Shown: positions 54,820 to 63,230 of the stretch, piece after piece
How the letters are laid out: each line of letters begins with the position of its first letter
Numbering within the stretch: the first letter of the stretch is position 1
DNA from: Diaphorobacter nitroreducens
GTDB lineage: Bacteria; Pseudomonadota; Gammaproteobacteria; Burkholderiales; Burkholderiaceae_C
Direction: 5' to 3'
Assembly (NCBI GenBank): GCA_003755025.1
Contig: RJVL01000003.1
Span: 62,001-126,000, forward strand
DNA length: 64,000 nt
The notes under the pieces: model-generated
Databases searched by the model: none
Seen by the model: only the letters and a program-made list of their open reading frames with translations
What the model was told of the DNA's origin: nothing
Program-made: the position numbers and the translations under genes

Positions 54820-55137
54820 TTAGGCAATCGCCTTGCACATCAACACCAATTCCCGGTGCCCTGAACGCACGTCGATCACGCTCACGATGTTGTAGGTCTT
54901 GCCATCGTGGATCACGCGATCCTGCGCCGTCATCCAAGGGCGAAAGCGCATCCTTATCCGCGTCGTCACCTCAGACTGCAACGCCTGCGCCGCGATGTAC
55001 TCCCGGCCTACCAGCGGCTCTACAGCGGCCCAGCAGGTGAACAGGGGGGCCCAGCTCTCGATAGGGGTTCCCCAGTCGTCCACTGTGCTGGTGAACCGCT
55101 CCACCGTCACGCGCTGGTCTAGCTTGCCCGCGTTCAT
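54820..55137 (-). CDS. Phage head closure protein (head-tail adaptor)
   Basis: A 105-residue protein of the head-closure family (SPP1 gp16/HK97 gp7-like). MNAGKLDQRVTVERFTSTVD is the family N-terminus, followed by a beta-barrel pattern with W-x-A-V-E-P, GREYIAAQALQSEVTTRIRM, and the ending YNIVSVIDVRSGHRELVLMC. It docks onto the connector and provides the surface for the tail. Its start overlaps the connector gene by 4 bases. It is the last gene of the element before the tRNA, meaning the coding capacity stops exactly at the head-tail interface. Confidence 0.9.
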   Translation of the reverse strand: MNAGKLDQRVTVERFTSTVDDWGTPIESWAPLFTCWAAVEPLVGREYIAAQALQSEVTTRIRMRFRPWMTAQDRVIHDGKTYNIVSVIDVRSGHRELVLMCKAIA

Positions 55138-55409
55138 GCGTACACCCGGTACGGTGCCAGCAGGCGTTCAAACGTCGGGTTCTTGGACAGCGGGCGCTCC
55201 ACCAGGGCTTCCCTGTTGGCGTACAGGTCGCCCACCAGCAGCATGGCGGCGGCCTTCACCGGAGCGGGTGCGGTGGCGTCCAATGGCTCGGTGGCGTTGA
55301 TGTAGTCGCCTACCGATGCCGTGGCGGCGTCGATCATGGATTGCAGCAGCGTATCTTCGTCGCCGTGGTCGATGCGGCAGTGCAGTTTCACTTCGGGCAG
55401 GGTCAGCAT
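55134..55409 (-). CDS. Head-tail connector protein (gp6-like)
   Basis: A 91-residue helical protein: LPEVKLHCRIDHGDEDTLLQ, then MIDAATASVGDYIN and AAAMLLVGDLYANREAL. This is the HK97 gp6/SPP1 gp15-type connector that sits under the portal. Length and the D-D-x-L-L pattern match the family. Overlaps the head closure gene. A 201-bp gap separates it from terL. Confidence 0.9.
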   Translation of the reverse strand: MLTLPEVKLHCRIDHGDEDTLLQSMIDAATASVGDYINATEPLDATAPAPVKAAAMLLVGDLYANREALVERPLSKNPTFERLLAPYRVYA

Positions 55410-55610
55410 TTGAATCTTTCAAATGGTTTGAAAAAGGGGTGCCAGCGCCGTGGGCGAAAGGTCAGGGCCATGGTCGCATCGGGGAATCACTCACCTTTGC
55501 GCCCATGCCGTGCGCTCCCACTCGCTGGCTGTCGGGGTTTTTGCAATGCGCGGCACTCACCGACTAATCCGCGTCCGGGCCTTCCACTCGCGTGGCCCCC
55601 CCGGCAAGGG
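55410..55610. other. Noncoding gap between the connector and terL genes
   Basis: About 200 bases without a convincing gene in an otherwise tightly packed element. The longest minus-strand frame with a plausible start is about 20 codons. It may hold an internal promoter or leader for the connector genes. I could not identify packaging (cos/pac) motifs. Confidence 0.4.
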
Positions 55611-57110
55611 TTAAACAAACGTGAACTCTGTGAAGCCCACCGACTGGCCCTCTGTGGCCCTCGATGCCACGCCCATACTCATGGCCAGGGCCTGCAATCC
55701 GTCAATGCGGCCCGTGCTGCGCGATTTTTCTAACTTTCTATTGCCCGCTGGGTCTTTCACGATCACGGCGTTGGCGGCGCACATGGTCAGCACTGGGTGG
55801 CCACCGTGGGCAACCCGCCCATTCAGTAGCTCGGCTTCCAGCGCGTCGAGCGCAGGGGCCATTGATGCAAAGCCCTGGCCATGCTCCACCAGCGGCAGTT
55901 CTGCCCCCAGGCGGTCTAGCTCGCGTTGCAGTTCGGCAACTCGCCACCTATCGAAAGCGATCCCACGCACATCAAGGCCGTCGAGGATTTCCAGCATGTC
56001 GGCTGCTACGTGCGAGTAGTCCACGGTGGCCCCTGGCGTCGTCCGCAAAAAGCCCTGGCGGTGCCATACGTCATAGGGCGCACGGTCGCGGCGGGCGCGT
56101 TCCTCCAGGCCCTGCTCTGGCGTCCAGAAGTGGCTCTGCACCTGCCACACGCCATCCACTTGGCCGACGACGACAAGGGCGCTTAAATCCACACGCGCAG
56201 ACAGATCAAGACCGCACCACACCGGGCCATCAAACGGCAGCACCGGGCCTGCGCAGGACTTCCACACCGATGGGCTGATGAATGGGCTTACCGTGGAAAT
56301 TCGTTGGTTTAAAAGGAGGTTCCTTGCTGTCGCCTCCATGCTCGGCATGCGCTGGGCCTGCGTCATCTGTTCGCGCAGGTCGTCCAGGCTGCGGAACAGG
56401 CCCAGGGCGGGGTTTGCCGCCTTCCATGCCGCCTCGTCCATGAGGTCGCAGCCTTCGGGCGCGGCGTATAGGTGGCACACGATGCGCGGGTCTGCGCTGC
56501 GCTGGGCGTCGTCGATCCATGTGGAAAACAGGTCTGCGTCCCCGCTCGCTTGTGTACTGATGGCGATCAGTAGCGGTGCTTCATGTGCCCCCTGGCTGGT
56601 GGTGATAGCGTCGATGAAGTCGCTTTGCGGGCCACGCACCTGGCCCACCTCGTCCAAGATGGCCAGCACTGGAGACAGGCCGTGCGCCGTCTTGCCGTCA
56701 GCAGCAAGGGCGCGGAACTCCACGTTCAGCGGCAGGCCGATCAACCGTTTACCCGATGGAATGATCCGCACCAGGCTAGACAGCTTGGGCGACTGTTGCA
56801 CCATCTTGCTGGCCAGATTGAACACCAGGGCGCTTTGCTCACGGCTCATGGCACCCGACACGATTTGGCTGTTTTGCTTCGCCTCCGGCCCCACCAGGTG
56901 CGCCAGCAGCAGGCCAGCGATAAGCCCGCTCTTGCCGTTCTTTCTGGCGCATCCCAAGATGGCGCGGCGCGTGCCTGCGGGGTTGTCGTACACGTCGCGC
57001 AGGAACTGCTTTTGGAACTCTGCCAGCACCAGCGGCTGGCCTACGTGGGCGCCCTCGGGCGTCACGCAGTAGCGCTCGATGAACTCGATGATGCGGGCGG
57101 CTCTGCTCAT
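55611..57110 (-). CDS. terL: Phage terminase large subunit
   Basis: A 499-residue packaging motor and nuclease from the ATG at 57110. Walker A is GCARKNGKSGL at about 53-63, Walker B LAILDEVGQ at about 149-157. VWCGLDLSARVDLSALVVVG near residue 285 starts the RNase H-like nuclease with its first Asp. Terminase_1/HK97-like class, full length. Presence of its own TerL is what separates cf-PICIs from satellites that redirect the helper terminase. Confidence 0.94.
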   Translation of the reverse strand: MSRAARIIEFIERYCVTPEGAHVGQPLVLAEFQKQFLRDVYDNPAGTRRAILGCARKNGKSGLIAGLLLAHLVGPEAKQNSQIVSGAMSREQSALVFNLASKMVQQSPKLSSLVRIIPSGKRLIGLPLNVEFRALAADGKTAHGLSPVLAILDEVGQVRGPQSDFIDAITTSQGAHEAPLLIAISTQASGDADLFSTWIDDAQRSADPRIVCHLYAAPEGCDLMDEAAWKAANPALGLFRSLDDLREQMTQAQRMPSMEATARNLLLNQRISTVSPFISPSVWKSCAGPVLPFDGPVWCGLDLSARVDLSALVVVGQVDGVWQVQSHFWTPEQGLEERARRDRAPYDVWHRQGFLRTTPGATVDYSHVAADMLEILDGLDVRGIAFDRWRVAELQRELDRLGAELPLVEHGQGFASMAPALDALEAELLNGRVAHGGHPVLTMCAANAVIVKDPAGNRKLEKSRSTGRIDGLQALAMSMGVASRATEGQSVGFTEFTFV

Positions 57111-57127
57111 TCGGATTTCAAATCTGA

Positions 57128-57541
57128 TTAGACAGCGCGCAGCCGTGGTATTAGGTCGTCGCCATCGTCCTGGCGTGCCTTGCGCTCCAGCTCGGCACCC
57201 TTGGCAATGTCCGCCGACCGTCCGACCGTGGCCACCGTGTTGACCGCGATAGCGCGGGTCAGTGCCAGGGCAAGGCGGGTAAGCTTGATGTGGTCGTCTG
57301 AGCCTACGGGCGCGGCCTCCAAGGCGCATTGCACGCGGGCAAGGTTCGCAGCCGATGCCAGATCAACCGGGTTCCATGTGTCCCTTGGCCTGGCCTGCAC
57401 GATGGCATCCCAAAACGGGCGGGCCTCGGGTGGCACCAGCACATGGGCGGGCGGCTCCAAGGGCGGCAGGGCTGCGGCTTGGGTGGCGGCGATGGCTGCG
57501 GCGGCGCTGTCGGAGCGTTTGCGCTTGGGGGTCAGCTTCAT
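57128..57541 (-). CDS. terS: Phage terminase small subunit (P27 family)
   Basis: A 137-residue protein. A Lys/Ala/Pro-rich N-terminus is followed by PPEARPFWDAIVQARPRDTW, VDLASAANLARVQCALEAA and a helical region; the pattern matches P27-type small terminases that recognise the packaging site. It lies 17 bases before terL, and its start overlaps the HNH gene by 4 bases. An own TerS would direct packaging of the island DNA. Confidence 0.85.
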   Translation of the reverse strand: MKLTPKRKRSDSAAAAIAATQAAALPPLEPPAHVLVPPEARPFWDAIVQARPRDTWNPVDLASAANLARVQCALEAAPVGSDDHIKLTRLALALTRAIAVNTVATVGRSADIAKGAELERKARQDDGDDLIPRLRAV

Positions 57542-58104
57542 GGTTGCCTATTTTTTAAGCAGTGAGCATTAAAAGAAGGGGAACCGGTCGGTGTTGCGTC
57601 CTCGGTTGCTGGTGATTTCTGAGAGTCGCCTACAACGTCCCCAGCAAGGCCCTTAGCAGCCTCTACAGTCGATTGATTCCAATGGTGCGCAGGGTTGATA
57701 GGGTTGCCGCTCTCATCGCAACCCATGCGCGCCGGTCTGCCATACAGGTCGGCCATCGTCTTGATGCTGTGACAGGGCTTGCACAGTGCCTGTAGCGCGT
57801 CCCGGCTGTTATCGGCAGCTCCCCGCATGTGATCCACTTCGGTGGCTGGCACCGTCAACCCTTGGGCGGCGCAGTGCCTGCAAAGTGGTTCTTCAGCCAG
57901 CACCTGTTTTCTGAGCTTGCGCCATGCTGCGGAGTTGAGCGGCAGCACCCGCCCGTTGCTGTCCTTTGTCCAACGCATTGGCGGCTTCACCAGGTAGCCA
58001 TTGACGCGGCGCGGCTCGGCCTCGGGCAGTGGGTTGCCGTTGCTGTCCAGGCCCTTGGGCGGCTGTTGCCTGGCGTCACGAAAGAACGTGGGCGAACGTG
58101 TCAC
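57538..58104 (-). CDS. HNH endonuclease of the packaging module
   Basis: A 188-residue protein from a GTG at 58104 that overlaps the portal stop. The HNH core is CRHCAAQGLTVPATEVDHM, then NSRDALQALCKPCHSIKT, with two zinc CxxC pairs and the D-H pair. Such HNH proteins sit beside terminase genes in HK97-like phages and cf-PICIs and are needed for cos cleavage. The C-terminal tail is low-complexity. Confidence 0.92.
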   Translation of the reverse strand: MTRSPTFFRDARQQPPKGLDSNGNPLPEAEPRRVNGYLVKPPMRWTKDSNGRVLPLNSAAWRKLRKQVLAEEPLCRHCAAQGLTVPATEVDHMRGAADNSRDALQALCKPCHSIKTMADLYGRPARMGCDESGNPINPAHHWNQSTVEAAKGLAGDVVGDSQKSPATEDATPTGSPSFNAHCLKNRQP

Positions 58105-59312
58105 GCCATGGCCTCCTGTTGCTTGCTCGGGTACGGCAGCGGCGCCGGGGTGGGTACTGAGTGCCCACCCTCTTTTTCGTCGTCCAGGCCCTCGATGGCG
58201 GGCAGGTTCTCCAGCTTGCGGGCTTCGCTCTTGAGCATCCATCCGTCGCTGATGCCGGAGCTGTAGAACGCTGCCCGCTCGGTGCTGGCACCGCGCAGCA
58301 ACCCTTCCAGGCTGAACTCTGCGTACATGGTGCGGGCTGCGGCTGGCGTCAGCAGTTGGCGGTTGATAGCGCCTTCAATGGCCGATAAGTGCCTGCCCAA
58401 AGTGTGCTTGGCAAAGAACATATCCATGGCCACGCTGTTGGAATATGTCGAGTGAGACAGATCACCGATCAGGACGGGCGGCACCTTGAATATGCGGGCC
58501 ACTTCTTCCACGCTGAACCGGCGTGAAGCAACCCACTCGCTATCGGCAAGGGACAAGCTGATGGGCACGAACGAGGAACCCTCTTCCATGATCGGCACCT
58601 TGCCCGCATTGCTTCCACCGGCATACTGGCTTTGCCAGCTTTGCGCGATGGCTTGGCGTTGCTCAGGCTTCAAACGTCCGGGCATGGTGATGATGCCGCT
58701 GGCCTTGGTGCCGTTGTCGAAGGTGCTTTGCCCATGTTGCGCTTCAGCTTGTGCGAGCTGGATCACGGCGCGGGCGGCGGCGATAGGACTGACGCCCACC
58801 AATGGATCATTGCCAGCACGGTGGCGAAGGTGGAACACCTCGGCAGGCAATAGGCGCTCCCTCACGCCGTCCCTGTTGGTGTACTCATACCCGGCGATGG
58901 TTTCGCCCTTGCGCATGATGGTCACGCGATCCGTCACCATGGGGTCAAGGCTGCGCACCTGGCCATCAAAGCCTCGGGTAACTTTGGCGTAGGCGTTGCC
59001 CGTCAGCAGCATGGATGAAACCATCCACTCCCAGAACTCGGTGGCCGATTGCTGGCCATTTGGTGCACGGTGAAGAACGGTATGCAATGGATGCTCGGTG
59101 GCGGCTTTGCGGTCGTCGCCGTCCTGCCGATACAGCTTCAAGGGCAAAGAACCGATAGCCTCGGCAATCAAGGCCACGGCGGCATAACAGGCTCCAACAC
59201 CTTGGGCGCTTTCAGGCGTCACGGCGGTGGCAGACAGCGGCACAGGCCAGCCGTTGACGCCGATGGTGCTGCGCTTTTCCAGGCCGATGGCCGACAAGAT
59301 GCGGTTCAGCAT
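58101..59312 (-). CDS. Phage portal protein (HK97 family)
   Basis: A 403-residue protein from the ATG at 59312, which has GGAG 8 bases upstream; an ATG at 59330 is less likely. Family blocks are AVALIAEAIGSLPLKLYRQ, EFWEWMVSSMLLTGNAYAKV, VFHLRHRAGNDPLVGVSPI, RFSVEEVARIFKVPPVLIGD and TYSNSVAMDMFFAKHTLG. It forms the dodecameric DNA entry ring. Overlaps the protease gene by 7 and the HNH gene by 4 bases. Confidence 0.94.
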   Translation of the reverse strand: MLNRILSAIGLEKRSTIGVNGWPVPLSATAVTPESAQGVGACYAAVALIAEAIGSLPLKLYRQDGDDRKAATEHPLHTVLHRAPNGQQSATEFWEWMVSSMLLTGNAYAKVTRGFDGQVRSLDPMVTDRVTIMRKGETIAGYEYTNRDGVRERLLPAEVFHLRHRAGNDPLVGVSPIAAARAVIQLAQAEAQHGQSTFDNGTKASGIITMPGRLKPEQRQAIAQSWQSQYAGGSNAGKVPIMEEGSSFVPISLSLADSEWVASRRFSVEEVARIFKVPPVLIGDLSHSTYSNSVAMDMFFAKHTLGRHLSAIEGAINRQLLTPAAARTMYAEFSLEGLLRGASTERAAFYSSGISDGWMLKSEARKLENLPAIEGLDDEKEGGHSVPTPAPLPYPSKQQEAMA

Positions 59313-59839
59313 TTGACTGTCTCCATCCATGCGCGGTTGCAGTCCCAGAAAGAGCGCTCAGGCGGGCGGCTGCGCAGGTTGATTTCGGTGCTCTGGTACG
59401 CTGGCCAGGACTGCACCACGCTGATTTCGTGTAGCTCTACCTGGCGTAGCTCGCGGGTGTTCCCGTCCCAGGCTTCATCAATGGCGACAAAGCCAAACGA
59501 CATGCCGCCCAGGTCGCCACGCTCGGCAAGGGCGATCACATCGCGGGCGGCGGCGGTGTCGGGCAAGCTCAATTCAAAGCGCAGGCCCTTTGCATCCTCG
59601 GACAGTTTCAAAGAGCCTGAGCGGGTACGCCCCAGCAGAACATCAGCGCGATGGTCTAGCAGGGCCAGAACGTCCCTCCCACTTGCCAGCGACTTGGTGA
59701 ATGCACCGGGCGCGATGCGCTCGGTAAATCCGCCGATGGCCGTTGGGTCGTTGTAGCTTGCGGCGTACCCGCTCAGAGTGCGGCCGCTGGCAGTAACACC
59801 AGCGACAGCACCCCGGCGCTCAATGTCCGGGGTGCTCAT
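59306..59839 (-). CDS. Prohead protease (HK97 gp4-like, U35)
   Basis: A 177-residue serine protease; ATG at 59839. SGYAASYNDPTAIGGFTERI and IAPGAFTKSL open the domain, LLDHRADVLLGRTRSGSL holds the likely catalytic His, and GDLGGMSFGFVAIDEAW the Ser. RQVELHEISVVQSWPAYQST is the conserved strand. It trims the capsid delta domain during maturation. 4 bases after the capsid gene. Confidence 0.92.
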   Translation of the reverse strand: MSTPDIERRGAVAGVTASGRTLSGYAASYNDPTAIGGFTERIAPGAFTKSLASGRDVLALLDHRADVLLGRTRSGSLKLSEDAKGLRFELSLPDTAAARDVIALAERGDLGGMSFGFVAIDEAWDGNTRELRQVELHEISVVQSWPAYQSTEINLRSRPPERSFWDCNRAWMETVKC

Positions 59840-59843
59840 GGAC

Positions 59844-61064
59844 TTACAAGGCCACGTCAGAAGCCACAACAAAGCTCTCGGGATGCCGCACAGCCACATC
59901 AACCGTCGCCATCGCACGCACCAGCACATTGCCCTTGCTGTAGGCGGTTTCGCTGTACGGGTTCACCAACAGATCAATCTCGCTCCAAATTCCCAGCAGG
60001 GCCTGGCTCCAATCGCCCGCGATCAGGTGGCCAGTGTTGGGAGTGCCGGTCTTTTCGGGAACTTGGTTGCTGAAAAACGCGGGCAAGTCGGCAACCCGCC
60101 CGTTTTCCATCAAGTAGCCCGCAATGCCTGCGGCCTTCAAGGTGCCTTGCAGCTTGGCTTTCACCTTCATGGATGCCACGATGTTGGCGGCGCTGGTGTT
60201 GCTGATATCCAGCTTTTGCAGCATGGCCAGAATGTTCTGCCAGCTCAAAGTTGCCAAATTTGCGGTTTGAATGCCCACCGTCGACAGAACGCCTTTCGGC
60301 TCATTGGTGCCGCCTCCCTTGATAAGCGCAGAGTCAATCGCCTGAGCCAGCAGTGCAGACAGGTCATTGCGCACCAACGCTTCAATGTCAGGAGAGCTTT
60401 GTTGCAGCAGTTGACGGCTCATCTCTTGGATGCCGCCCGCGTGCTTCGGTGCCATGGGCACGCTGTCAAAGCTCATATCACCAGTGGGCAGTGCCGCATT
60501 CTCTGCAACCCAGCCAGTCGTGCCGCCCGTCGCGTGCTTCGGAATGGACAGATTCCCGGAAAGGCCGGATAGCACCTGAACACCCAGGCGGCGCGCCAGC
60601 AGGTTGTTGCGGAACGGCTGGATATAGAGGTCTGCGCGGTGGGTCGTCGGCACGATTTCCGGCGCGGTCACGGTGGTGTTGACGGCGCGAGATTCCAGCG
60701 CAGCCAGCGGGACAAACACGCCCTGAGCCTTGCGGCCCGTCCGGCGTTCGCTTTCTTGCGCGAACTCGGCAGCGGCACCCGTAAGGCTGCGGCCCTCCAT
60801 CTGAGCGCGCATCACTTCCACCACGCTAACGCGGCCTTCCAGCTCGTTGCGGGCCTTGTCCGCCGGCTGGCCCAGGCTGCGGCGCTCCCAGTCCTCCACG
60901 AGTTGGGCGCGGGCTTCCTGGCCTTCCAGGCTCACGATTTCGGCCTTGATGGCGTCGAATTTCGTCTGAGCTTCAGGCGTCAGGGTTGGCATGGATGCCA
61001 GCAGGGCGCGGGCCTCGTTCACTTTTTGGCTGCGGGCTTCTCGGATGGCGTGCAAGGTTTGCAT
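59844..61064 (-). CDS. Major capsid protein (HK97 fold)
   Basis: A 406-residue protein; the ATG at 61064 is used because AAGAAAG precedes it and the coiled-coil delta domain begins there. Residues about 1-110 are helical and charged (scaffolding delta domain, removed by the protease). The HK97 fold follows: RADLYIQPFRNNLLARRLG, IPKHATGGTTGWVAENAALP, ALIKGGGTNEPKGVLSTVG and LIAGDWSQALLGIWSEIDLL. First gene of the head operon, behind a repeat-rich promoter region. Confidence 0.94.
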   Translation of the reverse strand: MQTLHAIREARSQKVNEARALLASMPTLTPEAQTKFDAIKAEIVSLEGQEARAQLVEDWERRSLGQPADKARNELEGRVSVVEVMRAQMEGRSLTGAAAEFAQESERRTGRKAQGVFVPLAALESRAVNTTVTAPEIVPTTHRADLYIQPFRNNLLARRLGVQVLSGLSGNLSIPKHATGGTTGWVAENAALPTGDMSFDSVPMAPKHAGGIQEMSRQLLQQSSPDIEALVRNDLSALLAQAIDSALIKGGGTNEPKGVLSTVGIQTANLATLSWQNILAMLQKLDISNTSAANIVASMKVKAKLQGTLKAAGIAGYLMENGRVADLPAFFSNQVPEKTGTPNTGHLIAGDWSQALLGIWSEIDLLVNPYSETAYSKGNVLVRAMATVDVAVRHPESFVVASDVAL

Positions 61065-61115
61065 TTGTGGGCTTTCTTGAAAAAGTGCCCATGCAATCGC
61101 CGGGCGGGTTGTCTC

Positions 61116-61166
61116 CACATTTCATAATGCGGAATGTGCCTATTATCACATTTCACAATATGAAAT
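61116..61166 (-). promoter_or_regulatory. Repeat-rich promoter/operator region of the head operon
   Basis: CACATTTCA occurs twice (61116-61124 and 61147-61155), 31 bases apart, that is about three helical turns. Each copy starts an inverted repeat: CACATT-N11-AATGTG (61116-61138) and ATTTCA-N5-TGAAAT (61150-61166). On the minus strand TTGATT and TAATAG spaced by 18 bases could be -35 and -10. The layout suggests cooperative regulator binding. Confidence 0.5.
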
Positions 61167-61183
61167 CAAGTGGGCATGAAAAA

Positions 61184-61200
61184 ACCCGCTCGGGGCGGGT
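61184..61200 (-). terminator. Terminator between the replication and head operons
   Basis: On the minus strand ACCCGC / GCGGGT with a 5-base loop is followed by T6. It stands just after the stop at 61208 and before the head promoter region, so the two modules are separate transcription units. Confidence 0.85.
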
Positions 61201-61207
61201 CGGTGGT

Positions 61208-61540
61208 TCATTTCAAGCTACCGGGATCACTGAGAAAGTAATCCAGCAAGTCCGGGCGCAAGTGCGGCGGTGTCCCTAATATCTCCTCCCGCATGTCCTG
61301 GCGGGCCTTGTCGCTGTCGGGTCGCTCGTCGCAACGGCGCATGGCGGCTTCCAGTAGCAGCGCGGTGACGCGGGCCGATTCCAAGATGCACGCGATCAGC
61401 GCGGGCTTGTGGCCCAGGACGGCGGCGCGCTGCGCTTCCGTCAGCTTCCCGGCTGGCACCACGATGCCGGTTTTGTCCGGCGTCACGCTGGGTTCAATGC
61501 CGCACAGGATCAGGTCGGCAAGGATGGCTTCGGGCGTCAT
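61208..61540 (-). CDS. TubC-docking-like small protein of the replication module
   Basis: A 110-residue protein. Its N-terminal half (ILADLILCGIEPSVTPDKTG, then LTEAQRAAVLGHKPALIACI) has the pattern of the TubC N-terminal docking-like domain that is often found in phage and plasmid replication neighbourhoods. The C-terminal half has no recognised fold. Its start overlaps the stop of the RepA-like gene by 4 bases. Function unknown; a protein-protein docking role for the ATPase is a guess. Confidence 0.7.
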   Translation of the reverse strand: MTPEAILADLILCGIEPSVTPDKTGIVVPAGKLTEAQRAAVLGHKPALIACILESARVTALLLEAAMRRCDERPDSDKARQDMREEILGTPPHLRPDLLDYFLSDPGSLK

Positions 61541-62769
61541 AGAACCTCCGTGCTTTGGGCAACTTGCTCATCAACTTGCTCAACTTGCTCATCGTTTAAA
61601 GGTTGAGCATCTTGAGCAACTTGATTGAGCAACTTGGGTCGGAACCAGTACCAAGCGTCGTTCATCTTGCGCTTCGTCACGCCGATGGTGTCCGCTGCGC
61701 GGCGCACTGTCGCCCATGAAACGCCTGCCGCCCTGGCCTCTGTCTCCACATACTTGGACGGTGCGGAACCGTCTTTCAGGATCTCCACCAGGAAATCAAT
61801 GGCGGCATCTTTGGCGCTGGCGTCCGACTGCTCCTGTTGCGGCTCGTCCGGGTCGGTCAGCAGCTCGCGTGCCGTGCCTTCCACCGCCTTACCCCATGCG
61901 ATGTGTGACGCATGAATGCCGGGTATGGGTTCGGACTGTTCAAGGTGGTACTGAAACCCGCCATCGTCCGGTCCGACGTTGCTTTTGCTGCGGGCGAGGA
62001 TGCGAGTGTCCTGGCCTTCTTCGTCGCCCTTCACCTTTGCTGCCACCATTACCACGCGGGCCACAGCAGTGAATGCCACGCTGCCCACCACGCGCTGCGA
62101 CGGGTCGGTGCCCTGGCCACCTTTGGCAAAGTGGGTGATGCCCAGCACCGCGCAGTCGCACTTTGCAGCCAGATCAACCAGGGGTTGCAATGCGCGTCGA
62201 ACCTCGCCGTTCTTGTGAGTGTCGCCAGTGACGGCGCTCACCACAGGATCAATCACCAGCAGACTGATGCCGCCGATTTTCTCGATGGCCTCCAGCAGTT
62301 GCCCCAGGTCGCGGGCCGGGTCGAATGGCACCACTTCGCCGCCCCGGCGTGCGCCCTCGATGAAATAACACCGGGCACGATCCGCACCAGCCGCCATGAG
62401 GCGCGGCACCAGCGTATCGGCGGGGTCATCTTCACCGCTCCAGATCAGCACGTTGCCGGGTGCGCAGCGAGAACCATCTGGCCAGCGTCCGCCGATGGTG
62501 ATGGTTGCCGCCATTGCCAGCGCGATGGTGGTTTTGCCCTGCCCAGGTGCGCCAGCGAGGATATGCAGCTTCCCCATGGCCAGCCAGTATTGCCACAGCC
62601 AGCGGTATGGCTCGGGCGTCAGGTCTGAGCCGCATGTCAGGATCACCTTGTCGCGCGGCCCCAGGCCCGATATATCCGGCGAATCTGGCAGTTCGGGAAA
62701 GATTGGCCCGCGCTCGCGGTCGTCCAGCACCGATGCCATGGCGTTGTGCTCTGCAATGCCGCGCTTCAT
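61537..62769 (-). CDS. RepA-like AAA/RecA-fold ATPase (replicative helicase type)
   Basis: A 410-residue protein with Walker A LAGAPGQGKTTIAL at about 71-84 and Walker B SLLVIDP at about 169-175, then GITHFAKGG, in the RepA/DnaB-like RecA fold used by plasmids and satellites for origin melting. A winged-helix-like region lies around 320-385. The last 25 residues repeat NDEQVEQVDEQVAQ, a glutamate/glutamine-rich tail. Overlaps both neighbours by 4 bases, so it is coupled to the primase. Confidence 0.88.
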   Translation of the reverse strand: MKRGIAEHNAMASVLDDRERGPIFPELPDSPDISGLGPRDKVILTCGSDLTPEPYRWLWQYWLAMGKLHILAGAPGQGKTTIALAMAATITIGGRWPDGSRCAPGNVLIWSGEDDPADTLVPRLMAAGADRARCYFIEGARRGGEVVPFDPARDLGQLLEAIEKIGGISLLVIDPVVSAVTGDTHKNGEVRRALQPLVDLAAKCDCAVLGITHFAKGGQGTDPSQRVVGSVAFTAVARVVMVAAKVKGDEEGQDTRILARSKSNVGPDDGGFQYHLEQSEPIPGIHASHIAWGKAVEGTARELLTDPDEPQQEQSDASAKDAAIDFLVEILKDGSAPSKYVETEARAAGVSWATVRRAADTIGVTKRKMNDAWYWFRPKLLNQVAQDAQPLNDEQVEQVDEQVAQSTEVL

Positions 62770-63230
62770 GCGAACACCTCCACCAAGCGAGTGATGCGGC
62801 CCGATGCAGTCAGCACGCGGGACAAATCCACCTGCGACAGCACCACGCCGTGCGCCACGTTCGCGGCGGCGATGGCCACAAGGTTGGCTTCCACTGCCAG
62901 CACTTCCAGCGCCTGGCGCGGAGACAGTGGCGAGGGCTTGTGCTGGGTGGCGGGGCGTCCGTCATCAATCCACGCGCCCAGGGCCTTTGCGGCCTCCACG
63001 AACTCCAGGCCATGCTGGGCCATGTGGTAGGCCAGTACATCGCCGCCACGGGCGCCGCAACCGGCCATGCACACGAATGCGCCGCTGTCGGTGTTGATGC
63101 GCAGGCTGTCGGTGCCGCCGTGGAAGTTGCAGGCCGTGGTGCGCCACTTACCCCTGCGCTCCTTAAACGCCAGGCCCAGGCCCTCGTAGTAGCTCACCGG
63201 CTCGGGAAGTCGGGTACGGTCGAAGCTCAT
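62766..63230 (-). CDS. CHC2 zinc-finger primase-like protein (short, no TOPRIM domain)
   Basis: A 154-residue protein from the ATG at 63230. The zinc ribbon is TTACNFHGGTDSLRINTD plus FVCMAGCGARGGDVLAYHM, that is C-x2-H...C-x3-C as in DnaG-type primase N-termini. A TOPRIM catalytic domain is missing, and the gene is too short to contain one. It may deliver host DnaG or recognise the origin together with the ATPase that follows. Overlaps both neighbours by 4 bases. Confidence 0.82.
   Translation of the reverse strand: MSFDRTRLPEPVSYYEGLGLAFKERRGKWRTTACNFHGGTDSLRINTDSGAFVCMAGCGARGGDVLAYHMAQHGLEFVEAAKALGAWIDDGRPATQHKPSPLSPRQALEVLAVEANLVAIAAANVAHGVVLSQVDLSRVLTASGRITRLVEVFA

Noticed and set aside
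55410-55610. Very short minus-strand peptide frame between terL and the connector gene
   Set aside because: About 20 codons, no ribosome site, no recognisable sequence.
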